A DNA stretch of 36,643 bases from contig CAZLXG010000016.1 of the NCBI GenBank assembly GCA_964563585.1, forward strand, positions 1 to 36,643, in the 5' to 3' direction. Positions 7,389-15,297 of the stretch are shown here, piece after piece. The number at the start of each line of letters is the position of its first letter. The stretch's first letter is position 1. Position numbers and translations under genes: made by a program. This stretch comes from CAZLXG01 sp964563585 (GTDB lineage: Bacteria > Bacteroidota > Bacteroidia > Flavobacteriales > Flavobacteriaceae). Under the pieces are notes generated by a model. The model searched no databases, was not told the origin of the DNA, and saw only the letters and a program-made list of their open reading frames with translations.

Positions 7389-8696
7389 ATGGGAACATTT
7401 AAAATTGAAGGTGGACATCAGCTAAAAGGAAGTATACAACCTCAAGGTGCTAAAAACGAAGCTTTACAAATTTTATGTGCAGTTCTGCTAACACCAGAGC
7501 TTGTTACAATTAATAACATTCCCGACATTGTAGATGTTAATAAGCTAATAAGTTTATTAAAAAATCTAGGTGTTAAAATTGAAAAAATAAAACACGGTAC
7601 ATTTACCTTTCAAGCTGATAATGTTAATTTAGAATACTTAGAATCTGATGCTTTTAAAGTTGATGGCAGAGGATTACGTGGTTCTATTATGATTGTTGGC
7701 CCGTTGTTAACACGTTTTGGTAAAGGATATATTCCAAAACCAGGAGGCGATAAAATAGGAAGACGCCGTTTAGATACTCACTTTGAAGGTTTGATAAACC
7801 TTGGCGCAAAATTTAAATACAGTAAAGAAGACCAGTTTTATGGTGTAGAATCTCCAAAGCTAAAAGGAGCTTACATGCTTTTAGAAGAAGCTTCGGTTAC
7901 CGGAACTGCAAATATTGTTATGGCTGCTGTTTTAGCCGAAGGACAAACTACAATTTACAATGCTGCTTGTGAACCTTATTTACAACAATTATGTAAAATG
8001 CTGAACCGCATGGGCGCAAAAATTAGCGGTGTTGGTTCAAATATGTTGATTATTGATGGTGTTGATAATTTAGGCGGAACCGAACACACGATGCTGCCAG
8101 ATATGATTGAAATTGGTAGTTGGATTGGTTTAGCGGCTATGACTAAAAGCGAACTGACTATTACAAATGTAAGTTGGGACGATTTAGGCGTAATACCAAT
8201 TATGTTTAAAAAATTAGGAATCACAGTTGAAAGACAAGGAGACAATATTCATATTCCTGCGCATACTGATGGTTACGAAATACAAAGTTTTATTGATGGT
8301 TCTATTTTAACCATATCTGATGCACCTTGGCCTGGATTTACACCCGATTTATTAAGTATTATTTTAGTAGTAGCAACACAAGCAAGAGGAAGTGTTTTAA
8401 TACACCAAAAAATGTTTGAAAGTCGTTTGTTCTTTGTTGATAAACTAATTGATATGGGGGCAAAAATTATATTGTGCGACCCACATCGCGCCACCGTAAT
8501 TGGACATGATTTTAAATCATCTTTAAAAGCAACCACCATGACATCGCCAGATATTCGTGCGGGTGTTTCGTTACTTATTGCAGCTTTATCTGCAAAAGGA
8601 ACTTCTACAATACAAAATATAGAACAAATTGATAGAGGTTACGAAAACATTGACGAACGTTTACGTGCTATTGGTGCGAAGATTGAACGGATTTAA
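7389..8696 (+). CDS. murA: UDP-N-acetylglucosamine 1-carboxyvinyltransferase (435 aa)
   Basis: Makes UDP-GlcNAc-enolpyruvate from PEP and UDP-GlcNAc, the first committed step of peptidoglycan synthesis, in the cytosol. K22 and N23 lie in GAKNEAL. The PEP-loop reads PGGDKIGRRRLDTH, so the cysteine attacked by fosfomycin (C115 in E. coli) is Asp (D121) here. The catalytic Asp region is APWPGFTPDL (about residues 312-321). Full length. It is translated 6 bp after DUF4290 and is the last gene of that unit. A Cys-to-Asp form is known in other bacteria to be active and insensitive to fosfomycin. Confidence 0.97.
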   Translation: MGTFKIEGGHQLKGSIQPQGAKNEALQILCAVLLTPELVTINNIPDIVDVNKLISLLKNLGVKIEKIKHGTFTFQADNVNLEYLESDAFKVDGRGLRGSIMIVGPLLTRFGKGYIPKPGGDKIGRRRLDTHFEGLINLGAKFKYSKEDQFYGVESPKLKGAYMLLEEASVTGTANIVMAAVLAEGQTTIYNAACEPYLQQLCKMLNRMGAKISGVGSNMLIIDGVDNLGGTEHTMLPDMIEIGSWIGLAAMTKSELTITNVSWDDLGVIPIMFKKLGITVERQGDNIHIPAHTDGYEIQSFIDGSILTISDAPWPGFTPDLLSIILVVATQARGSVLIHQKMFESRLFFVDKLIDMGAKIILCDPHRATVIGHDFKSSLKATTMTSPDIRAGVSLLIAALSAKGTSTIQNIEQIDRGYENIDERLRAIGAKIERI

Positions 8697-8699
8697 TTT

Positions 8700-8981
8700 T
8701 TAAGATACTTTAAAATTGGAATACACTATTCTTAAATTCGATTGATTATTTTCTTTATTCTCCAGAAGTATATTTTCTTTAACTGAATTTATATAATCTT
8801 TTATAATAGATAACGGTATGTTAATATGATTTGCTGTTTTAACACCTTTTCTTAATTCTATTTCTAAAGATTCTTCTTTTTCATTAAAATTTAAGCTTTT
8901 TATTATTGAAGGTTTTAGTAGACGTAACATATTTAATGGATTTATAATATTGTACATTCCAAATGTAGAATTATAAAACAT
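8700..8981 (-). CDS. Small hypothetical protein (93 aa)
   Basis: Not recognised. The coding sequence ends 4 bp from the murA stop, convergently. The ATG at 8981 follows a terminator T-run by one base; a TTG one codon upstream is also in frame. The protein has a weakly hydrophobic N-terminus (MFYNSTFGMYNIINPLNMLR), then a charged middle (NFNEKEESLEIELRKGVK) that looks like a beta-hairpin, then a helix and a basic end. Composition is coding-like and typical of the neighbourhood. There is no signal peptide and no cysteine. Confidence 0.55.
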   Translation of the reverse strand: MFYNSTFGMYNIINPLNMLRLLKPSIIKSLNFNEKEESLEIELRKGVKTANHINIPLSIIKDYINSVKENILLENKENNQSNLRIVYSNFKVS

Positions 8982-8982
8982 C

Positions 8983-9014
8983 AAAAAAAATACGTACTTG
9001 TGCGTATTTTTTTT
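8983..9014 (-). terminator. Terminator-like hairpin between two short genes
   Basis: A 12-bp inverted repeat (8983-8994 and 9003-9014) with A8/T8 flanks. The core TACG/CGTA can extend across the loop with one G-U pair. On the minus strand it lies past the 52-residue ORF and its T-run ends one base before the next gene's ATG at 8981. Confidence 0.6.
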
Positions 9015-9045
9015 TGAATTGGGTTTATTTCTTTTTGCCCAATCT

Positions 9046-9204
9046 TTACTTTTGGGATTTTAATTCAACGATTAAAATTTCTTTATTTTCATCATCAATT
9101 ATTTTTTCACTATATAAAAATAAATCTGTTATAGATTTACCTTTAACTTCCTCAATAACATTATTATGCTTCTTTTTTAACTTAGAGTCAAAAACATGAA
9201 GCAA
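9046..9204 (-). CDS. Possible 52-residue hypothetical protein with TTG start
   Basis: The minus strand holds an open frame whose composition is convincingly protein-like: a Lys/Glu-rich helix around KKKHNNVIEEVKGKSITDLF, then YSEKIIDDENKEILIVELKS. The stop is TAA. There is no ATG; the best initiator is TTG at 9204, overlapping the T-run of the upstream hairpin. The frame stays open back to 9240, so a fragment of a longer, decayed gene is an alternative. Function is unknown. Confidence 0.35.
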   Translation of the reverse strand: MLHVFDSKLKKKHNNVIEEVKGKSITDLFLYSEKIIDDENKEILIVELKSQK

Positions 9205-9238
9205 AAAAAATGCGTGCAATAATTTGCACGCATTTTTT
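9203..9238 (-). terminator. Intrinsic terminator after the 71-residue gene
   Basis: A 15-bp inverted repeat (9205-9219 and 9224-9238, 4-nt loop) with a GC-rich core TGCGTGCAA/TTGCACGCA. On the minus strand it ends in eight T (9203-9210). It lies 21 bp past the stop of the 9259-9474 gene. Confidence 0.8.
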
Positions 9239-9258
9239 AGCTAAAAAGATAAGACTGT

Positions 9259-9474
9259 TTATCGTCTTCCTTTTAAACGTTTTTCTATTTTTTGCTTTAT
9301 AACGGTTAAACGTTTCATTAAATCCATAAGTTCTGGATCTGCGTTTTCTTTATAAATGTTGTTAATACTTAATATAAGTTCTTTTACTTCTCTTGAAGCT
9401 TTTATTCTGTCGCTAGTAGTTTTAAACGATTGTTTGCGTTGTTCAAACTCTAAAGCGTGTTCAATGATTTCCAT
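9259..9474 (-). CDS. Small helical hypothetical protein (71 aa)
   Basis: Not recognised by name. The sequence is almost wholly charged and helical: EQRKQSFKTTSDRIKASREV, then a second helix MDLMKRLTVIKQKIEKRLKG ending in GRR. Two amphipathic helices suggest a helical hairpin or coiled coil, perhaps a partner-binding peptide. There is no signal peptide. It is followed by a strong terminator. No clear promoter box is seen in 9475-9613, which otherwise only holds a weak 6-bp inverted repeat (9503-9508 with 9521-9526). Confidence 0.65.
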   Translation of the reverse strand: MEIIEHALEFEQRKQSFKTTSDRIKASREVKELILSINNIYKENADPELMDLMKRLTVIKQKIEKRLKGRR

Positions 9475-9613
9475 GTATTCTAATCAATTTTTTTTAATAA
9501 ATATCTGACATTTTGTATTTTCAGATGCGCCAATATAATAAAATCTGCGATATTTATGATTTTTTTTACAGAATTATTAGTTTAAAATTAACAGTATCTA
9601 GTTTTTATGCTTG

Positions 9614-10276
9614 TTAATTTGTGCAGCAACTGTCTTTTTTCATCAGTTTACAACTTAAAACTGCAATTATTGCGCCAGAAATAGGTGCTGTTATATAAAG
9701 CCATAAATATTGAAAGTTACCTGTAAAAATGGCTGGTGCTATGGAACGAATAGGATTCATGGAAGCTTTCGTCATTGGGCCTGCGAACATGGCTTCTAAA
9801 AGTATAACGCCACCAACAGCTATAGCTGCTGCTGAACCAATTTCTTTACTGCCTGTTGATATATTAATAATAACGACCATTAAAAAAAATGTGAGTAGAA
9901 ATTCTAAAATGGCTGCTTTGTACGGTAAAAATCCTGCTGCTGGTGTGGTTTCGCCTAAAAACTGACTTTCGGGGAATAGAAACCACAGTATAAAACTGGC
10001 TAAAATAGCACCTACGGTTTGCGCTAAAATATATTTTGGGACTTCTGCCCACGCAAATTTTTTGGCAAAGGCAAATCCAATGGTTACTGCGGGATTAAAA
10101 TGTGCTCCTGATGTTTCGCCAAAGGCGTAAATCATAGCCATTACGATAAGCCCCCAAGTGATGGCTACACCTACATGCGAGATGCTTCCGTTAGTTATTT
10201 CGTTTATCGTCATGGCTCCACAACCACAGAATACCATGGAGAATGTGCCTATTATTTCGGCATAATATTTTTTCAT
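9614..10276 (-). CDS. Aquaporin-family (MIP) channel, NIP-like (220 aa)
   Basis: A six-helix inner-membrane channel for water or small uncharged solutes. The first pore motif is NPA (61-63, in SGAHFNPAVT). The second is NPI (174-176, in GPMTKASMNPIRS), an Ala-to-Ile change, with the filter arginine R177 kept. The motifs IGTFSMVFCGCGA (9-21), HVGVAITWGL (34-43) and ILLEAMFAGP (158-167) resemble nodulin-26-like (NIP) channels more than AqpZ or GlpF. NIPs often carry glycerol or metalloid hydroxides (boric, arsenous or silicic acid). That substrate range is inference from the family. The C-terminus has a CC pair (KKDSCCTN). No ars-type neighbours are present. Confidence 0.85.
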   Translation of the reverse strand: MKKYYAEIIGTFSMVFCGCGAMTINEITNGSISHVGVAITWGLIVMAMIYAFGETSGAHFNPAVTIGFAFAKKFAWAEVPKYILAQTVGAILASFILWFLFPESQFLGETTPAAGFLPYKAAILEFLLTFFLMVVIINISTGSKEIGSAAAIAVGGVILLEAMFAGPMTKASMNPIRSIAPAIFTGNFQYLWLYITAPISGAIIAVLSCKLMKKDSCCTN

Positions 10277-10299
10277 GCTTATTTTAATTTTTACTATTT

Positions 10300-10387
10300 C
10301 TGCGTTAAGGATTGAGGCATTTGTTGAAGCTCATTTTTGTTTTTACAAAAATAGCGACTGCCGAAAGCCTGACCCTTGGGTAACGCT
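10300..10387 (-). repeat. Dispersed palindromic repeat, copy 1
   Basis: Read on the minus strand it opens with AGCGTTACCC-N2-GGGTCAGGCTTTC and closes with CAATCCTTAACGCAG, around a central 8-bp hairpin (10333-10340 with 10345-10352, TTTT loop). A second copy with the same ends lies at 35895-35975. The ends and the variable centre are as in REP-type elements. It sits 24 bp upstream of the aquaporin gene. Confidence 0.75.
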
Positions 10388-10636
10388 ATAATTATATTAT
10401 AAGTTGCAAATATACAATGTGCTAATTTAAGGTTTTGTTAACTATTTTACAGGTTAGTTATTTGTAACTTTAAATTCTTGAAATTTAACCATAATTATAT
10501 AATGAAATATTAATATTTTAACCCAATTTTAGAACTCACATCGTCAAGGGGTTTGATAAGATTTTTACTGAACTAGAAGGTTATAACATCACTTTCTTTT
10601 TTGTCACGAATGAGTTGATTAAAATGTGTCTGCTTT
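10388..10636. other. Intergenic stretch without a recognisable gene
   Basis: AT-rich and broken by stops in all frames. On the minus strand the part next to the oxidoreductase remnant (about 10565-10636) holds short open pieces such as NQLIRDKKESDVITF in a shifted frame, possibly more of that decayed gene. No RNA gene or clear promoter was found. Confidence 0.4.
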
Positions 10637-10765
10637 TTATTGCGTTCTAGAAGCAATAGCTTGTAATTTTGAACCTTTAATGGTTAATAAACCTTCTGCA
10701 AATTTGCTTGCGATGTTTCCAAGTTCTATAATTCCCCAGCGGATAGTTTTATTTTGTTGGGACAT
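10637..10765 (-). pseudogene. 5' remnant of a Gfo/Idh/MocA-family oxidoreductase
   Basis: On the minus strand an ATG at 10765, inside the last codons of the symporter gene (17-bp overlap), opens a 42-residue frame. It contains TIRWGIIELGNIASKFAEGL and ends SRTQ-stop. This is the start of the Rossmann fold of a Gfo/Idh/MocA NAD(P)-dependent sugar dehydrogenase, which normally has about 320-380 residues. After the TAA the same frame reads KADTF, as the family would (SRTQ-E-KADTF), so a GAA-to-TAA nonsense change fits. A second TAA and frameshifts follow. The remnant shows that the operon once ended with a sugar dehydrogenase. It is too short to be functional. Confidence 0.75.
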
Positions 10766-12554
10766 TTGTTTTTTGTGTTAGTTGAATTAATGATGCAATT
10801 GCAATTACTAAAATACAGCCGAATAAATTTAACCATAAATATGGCATCCAATCATACCGCCAACCAATTATGACTATAATTTGTGTGATGATGGCTGCTA
10901 TAAATACGGCATTGGCTTTTACAAATTTAAAGAAGAATGCTAATAAGAATATTCCTAAAATATTACCGTAGAAAATAGAACCTATAATATTTACAAGCTG
11001 TATTAAATTCTCTGCTAAATTTGCGAAACATGCAATAATTATGGCAATAATTCCCCAAATTAAAGTGAATATTTTGGTAGCTTTTACCATGTGTTTTTCG
11101 TCTTTTTCTTCCTTAAGATTTCTACCGTATAAGTCGATTGATGTTATAGTTGCTAATGCGTTAACTTCAGAAGCTGTTGACGACATGGCTGCACTTAAAA
11201 TAACAGCTAATAGTAATCCAATTAGTCCTTTAGGTAAATATTTTAATATAAACGTAATGAACATATAATCTCTGTCATTCGTTTGTGTATCTTTTGCAGC
11301 TGTTTTATAAAAGGTGTTTAATTCTGCTTTTTTATCATTATAAGCAACACTATTAAGTTCTAAATTATTTAATTCGGTATTTAGCTTATCATACGCATTT
11401 GCATACGTTGGGTCAATAGCTCGTTTTATTAAATATTTAGATTCTAGTCTGTGTGATTTTTCAATACTATCTAAATGAAATAAATCTTGACGTAAATTAT
11501 CATTATCACTATTTGATAATTCAATACTCAGTTCTTTTTTTCTATTGAAAAGAACACTTTGTTTTTGTTGAAGGTCTTGATATTGTTGTGAATATTCCGA
11601 AGCTAATACCTTTTCTGTCGAAGCATCAATAAAATTTAAAGGCGGAGGATTAAATTGATAAAATACAAATACCATAATACCAACTAACAGAATGAAGAAT
11701 TGCATAGGTACTTTTAATAATCCGTTAAAGATTAAACCCATTTGCATTTCTTTCATAGACTTTCCAGAAAGATAACGTTGCACTTGACTTTGGTCTGTCC
11801 CGAAATAAGACAACATTAAGAATGTTCCGCCAATTAAACCTGTCCAAACGGTATATCTATTTTCTAAATCAAACGAAAAATCTAAGATTTCCATACGTCC
11901 ACTTGCTCCAGCAATATCTAATGCTTTTGTAAACGAAACGTCTTCAGGAATTAAATCTAAAATAATAAATAAAGCCGCTAGCATACCAGCGAATATGACA
12001 AACATTTGCTGTTTTTGAGTTACTGTAACTGCTTTAGTTCCACCAGAAACGGTATAGATAATTACAAGGATTCCAATGGCTATATTTAGGTAAATAATAT
12101 TCCAACCTAAAACAACAGAAAGGATTATCGCAGGTGCAAAAATGGTAATTCCTGCTGCTAAACCACGTTGTATTAAAAATAAAATGGCTGTTAAACTTCT
12201 GGTTTTTAGATCGAATCTGCTTTCTAAAAACTCATAAGCAGTATAAACTTTTAACCTGTGATATAGTGGAATAAAAACTAAGCAAATAATAACCATGGCA
12301 ATTGGCAAACCGAAATAGAATTGCACAAAACCCATACCATCTGTAAATGCTTGTCCTGTGGTAGATAAAAAAGTAATGGCACTTGCTTGTGTTGCCATGA
12401 CTGATAAACCAATTGTCCACCATTTGGTGTCATTTCCACCTTTTATATAATCTTCTGCGCTATGTCTTCCTCTGGTTTTCCATGTGCCATAACCAACAAT
12501 AGCTAATAATGTTACTAGAAGAACAACCCAATCAATCCAATTTAATGTTTGCAT
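10749..12554 (-). CDS. Sodium:solute symporter family transporter (601 aa)
   Basis: An SSS-family (SLC5-like) Na+-coupled inner-membrane importer. The N-terminus has the first helix (7-25) and GRHSAEDYIKGG (29-40); the family signature lies near GTDQSQVQRYLSGKS (252-266). About 13 membrane segments can be counted. Between residues 312 and 428 there is an inserted hydrophilic, Gln/Leu/Lys-rich stretch that looks like a coiled coil. The substrate is unknown; SSS proteins in such operons usually carry sugars, sialic acid or similar. It follows the 36-residue membrane peptide by 2 bp and overlaps the oxidoreductase remnant. Confidence 0.9.
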   Translation of the reverse strand: MQTLNWIDWVVLLVTLLAIVGYGTWKTRGRHSAEDYIKGGNDTKWWTIGLSVMATQASAITFLSTTGQAFTDGMGFVQFYFGLPIAMVIICLVFIPLYHRLKVYTAYEFLESRFDLKTRSLTAILFLIQRGLAAGITIFAPAIILSVVLGWNIIYLNIAIGILVIIYTVSGGTKAVTVTQKQQMFVIFAGMLAALFIILDLIPEDVSFTKALDIAGASGRMEILDFSFDLENRYTVWTGLIGGTFLMLSYFGTDQSQVQRYLSGKSMKEMQMGLIFNGLLKVPMQFFILLVGIMVFVFYQFNPPPLNFIDASTEKVLASEYSQQYQDLQQKQSVLFNRKKELSIELSNSDNDNLRQDLFHLDSIEKSHRLESKYLIKRAIDPTYANAYDKLNTELNNLELNSVAYNDKKAELNTFYKTAAKDTQTNDRDYMFITFILKYLPKGLIGLLLAVILSAAMSSTASEVNALATITSIDLYGRNLKEEKDEKHMVKATKIFTLIWGIIAIIIACFANLAENLIQLVNIIGSIFYGNILGIFLLAFFFKFVKANAVFIAAIITQIIVIIGWRYDWMPYLWLNLFGCILVIAIASLIQLTQKTNVPTK

Positions 12555-12556
12555 AA

Positions 12557-12667
12557 TTAAAAGGATTTCATGATAAAGTAAAACAATATGATATAGATAA
12601 TATTAGCCACTAAAACCAATGTGTACGATTTTAGCCAAGGTTGTTTTTGTGGTTTGTTTTCGTTCAT
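12557..12667 (-). CDS. 36-residue single-pass membrane peptide in the symporter operon
   Basis: The ATG at 12667 lies 2 bp after the PIG-L gene stop, and the TAA ends 2 bp before the symporter ATG. The peptide starts MNENKPQKQPWLKSY, then has one hydrophobic helix of about 18 residues (TLVLVANIIYIILFYFIM), and ends KSF. The charged N-terminus with prolines and the single helix suggest an N-in membrane peptide. It could be a small accessory subunit of the symporter. Tight spacing on both sides supports translation. I know of no named family for it; DUF4212 subunits of other SSS transporters are about twice as long and have two helices. Confidence 0.75.
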   Translation of the reverse strand: MNENKPQKQPWLKSYTLVLVANIIYIILFYFIMKSF

Positions 12668-12669
12668 GG

Positions 12670-15195
12670 TTAGTCGTTTAATTTAGCTTCTAATTTTAAA
12701 TCTTCTTTTCCTATAGAAAGCATATTGGCAAATAGTCGGTACGCACCAGAAACTCCAACAGGGAATTCTCTAAAAAAGCTTAAACCTGTGTATATATAAT
12801 AACCTTTACCATGTTTTGCGACTAGTAAACTACCATCTTTTGGAGTTTCACCTTTATCATTCATAGATAGGATAGGAGTGAACTCGCTAGACCATTCGTT
12901 AGGGAAATACAAACCACGTTCTTGTGTCCAACCTTTAAAATCTTTTTGTGTGATTTTATTTGGATAATTTAAAATAGGATGATTTGGATTTAATATACGT
13001 ACTTCAGCATTTTCATCGGTAACTCTATCTCTAGAAAGCTTTAAATCGAAAGGCGCAATTTTATTTACTTTTAATCTGTAACTGGTATTGTATTGCACAA
13101 TCATATTTCCGCCATCGGCAACAAAATCGAATAAAATTTGTTGTTTATATCTAAGGTCTTCAACAATATTATAAGCTCTTATTCCAACTACAACAGCATC
13201 AAATCTACTTAAGGTTTCAGCATTAATATCTTCTGGTTTTACAATTATAACATTATAACCAATTTGTTGTAAACTTTCAGGAACCACATCGCCAGCACCT
13301 TTTATATAAGCAATATTTTCACCTTTCTTTTTAATATCTAAACGAATAATTTTGCTTTCGCTTGGTAATAAAACCGTTTGAAACGGAATATGCTCATAAT
13401 CGATTTCAATAAGTTTTTTGGTGTATATTTTATCACCAATATGAACCATTGGTGTAATTAATCCTTCGCTTTGATTTTTTGGTGGAATTACAGTAAACGT
13501 CAAGATTTGTTCTTGCCCTTTTTTATCAATAGTAACCTTTTGGTTTTCAGGATAAATACTCCAATCTTTAGGATGCGCAATTTGAACAAAACCATTTAAA
13601 CTATCTCGTCCGGCTTTTACAACTACCGAGATATCACGTTGATTATTGTTTTCGAAAATGATAACATTTTCGATTATTTCTGCTGATGCTTCTGGAATAA
13701 TTTCAAATGGACGATATAATTCGCCTTTGTCTGGTTTTGAATGTCTGTAAATTACTGGTTTTCTAAAAGTGATTTTATAACCGTTAATTTTTAAATTGAA
13801 GTTTACTACAACAGTTCGTGGTGTTTCAGGATTGCCTATTAACCCTTTGTTATCAACACGATACATGCCTATTGTTCCTTTTTTATCTAACCAATACGGT
13901 GTGCTATATCTTTCTTCTGATGAAATATAATATTCTGTTTCAAAGTTTTGTTTTTCATTTGATGGAAGCATTAAGTTTTTTTGAATGTTAGTTCCGTTCC
14001 ATAACATCAAACTTTCAATAGATATTGAATTGTCACTTCTATTTAATGCTTCAATTTTAATTTTAACGTATTGATTTAAAGCACTTGTTGGATGTTCAGC
14101 AGAAGCTTCCAAATACAATCCAGCACACATTTCTATAATAGATTCTAACGCTTTTGATTTTTGAGTTTTCCAATGCTCGTCTTCTATATTTTGTAACAAC
14201 TTATAAGCTTCAATAAGTTGAGAGATGTGTGTTGAGGGGGTATTAAAATTGAAATTATTTTCTACTTCATATAAAATATCACCAATGGCTTGTCCGCCTT
14301 TTACTCGATTCCAAGAGGTGTCAATGCCAGCAAACACGTTGTTATTATCTGTTAAAGCATCACCTTTTAAAAGCTCAATATACTCAGTTTGTGAACCTCT
14401 TTGCGTTAATCTACCAAATCCTTGGCATAAATGACTACTACTAGCCAAAGATGCTACCTCGTTATTTGATAAGCCTTTTAGTGGATAATACACACCAATA
14501 TTAAAGCTAATCATATTGCTTTTATTAACTTTTTCGAATGCTTCTCTACTACCATAACGCCACCAACTCGTATTATAAAACAAGCGTTTTGGTTGCCACA
14601 GACTAGTCCGTTTTAGTTGAGTAGGATATGCAGAATTATTGTTTGCTAAATCGAAAGCTTCCATACTTAACATCGCAGAACTTGTATGATGACCATGCGT
14701 TTTTCCGGCTCTTCTATGGTCAAAACGATTAATAATAACATCTGGTTTAAATTGTCTGATAGCTAAAACCACATCACTTAAAACTTCATTTTTATTCCAA
14801 ATTTCTAAAGTTTCATCTGGATGTTTAGAATATCCAAAATCGTTTGCTCGTGTAAAAAATTGTTCTCCACCATCAATACGTCTTGCAGCCAATAATTCTT
14901 GGGTTCTTATAACTCCTAAAAGCTCTCTTATTTCTGGTCCGATAAGGTTTTGTCCGCCATCACCACGTGTTAACGATAAATATCCAGTTCGGGCTTTTTC
15001 GTGGTTAGACATGTACGATATTAATCGTGTGTTTTCGTCATCAGGATGTGCTGCAATATATAACACCGAACCTAAAAAATTAAGCTTCTGTACAGATTCG
15101 TAAATCTCAGAAGATGAAGGTGTTTTGGGTTTTTGGGCTTGTAAAAATGAAAATGAGAATAGTAATATAAAAGAATAGTATATAGACCTTTGCAT
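12670..15195 (-). CDS. Secreted PIG-L-type deacetylase with C-terminal GATase-like domain (841 aa)
   Basis: The N-terminal part is a PIG-L/LmbE metal-dependent N-deacetylase domain. It has AAHPDDE (48-54, with zinc ligands H50 and D53) and a second cluster THGHHTSS near 165. These enzymes remove acetyl groups from GlcNAc-type sugars. A beta-rich middle follows. Near residues 620-760 is a segment like a glutamine-amidotransferase/ThuA fold (VVVGIRAYNI, then VADGGNMIVQYNTS). The ATG at 15195 gives a clear signal peptide (MQRSIYYSFILLFSFSFLQA); an upstream GTG at 15216 would only add 7 residues. It is probably periplasmic or exported. It heads the operon with the membrane peptide and the symporter, so it may prepare a substrate for import. 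That link is inference. Confidence 0.88.
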   Translation of the reverse strand: MQRSIYYSFILLFSFSFLQAQKPKTPSSSEIYESVQKLNFLGSVLYIAAHPDDENTRLISYMSNHEKARTGYLSLTRGDGGQNLIGPEIRELLGVIRTQELLAARRIDGGEQFFTRANDFGYSKHPDETLEIWNKNEVLSDVVLAIRQFKPDVIINRFDHRRAGKTHGHHTSSAMLSMEAFDLANNNSAYPTQLKRTSLWQPKRLFYNTSWWRYGSREAFEKVNKSNMISFNIGVYYPLKGLSNNEVASLASSSHLCQGFGRLTQRGSQTEYIELLKGDALTDNNNVFAGIDTSWNRVKGGQAIGDILYEVENNFNFNTPSTHISQLIEAYKLLQNIEDEHWKTQKSKALESIIEMCAGLYLEASAEHPTSALNQYVKIKIEALNRSDNSISIESLMLWNGTNIQKNLMLPSNEKQNFETEYYISSEERYSTPYWLDKKGTIGMYRVDNKGLIGNPETPRTVVVNFNLKINGYKITFRKPVIYRHSKPDKGELYRPFEIIPEASAEIIENVIIFENNNQRDISVVVKAGRDSLNGFVQIAHPKDWSIYPENQKVTIDKKGQEQILTFTVIPPKNQSEGLITPMVHIGDKIYTKKLIEIDYEHIPFQTVLLPSESKIIRLDIKKKGENIAYIKGAGDVVPESLQQIGYNVIIVKPEDINAETLSRFDAVVVGIRAYNIVEDLRYKQQILFDFVADGGNMIVQYNTSYRLKVNKIAPFDLKLSRDRVTDENAEVRILNPNHPILNYPNKITQKDFKGWTQERGLYFPNEWSSEFTPILSMNDKGETPKDGSLLVAKHGKGYYIYTGLSFFREFPVGVSGAYRLFANMLSIGKEDLKLEAKLND

Positions 15196-15217
15196 AAGTG
15201 TTTGATTAGCTAACACT

Positions 15218-15225
15218 CAAATATA
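15218..15225 (-). promoter_or_regulatory. Putative -7 box of the PIG-L/symporter operon
   Basis: TATATTTG on the minus strand matches TANNTTTG and would give a leader of roughly 15-20 nt before the ATG at 15195. The -33 position reads CTTTA rather than TTTG, so the match is partial. Confidence 0.45.
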
Positions 15226-15297
15226 GCAAAGTAAAATAGTGATAAAGGAGGTTTTAATGTTTCTTTAACTTAAAATTAATGTTTTAACATTCTAGTA

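Noticed and set aside
9014..9199. 61-codon plus-strand ORF
   Set aside because: Phe/Ser/Leu-rich antisense shadow of the more protein-like 52-residue minus-strand frame.
9503..9526. 6-bp inverted repeat upstream of the 71-residue gene as a terminator
   Set aside because: The stem is short, the loop is 12 nt, and no T-run follows on either strand.
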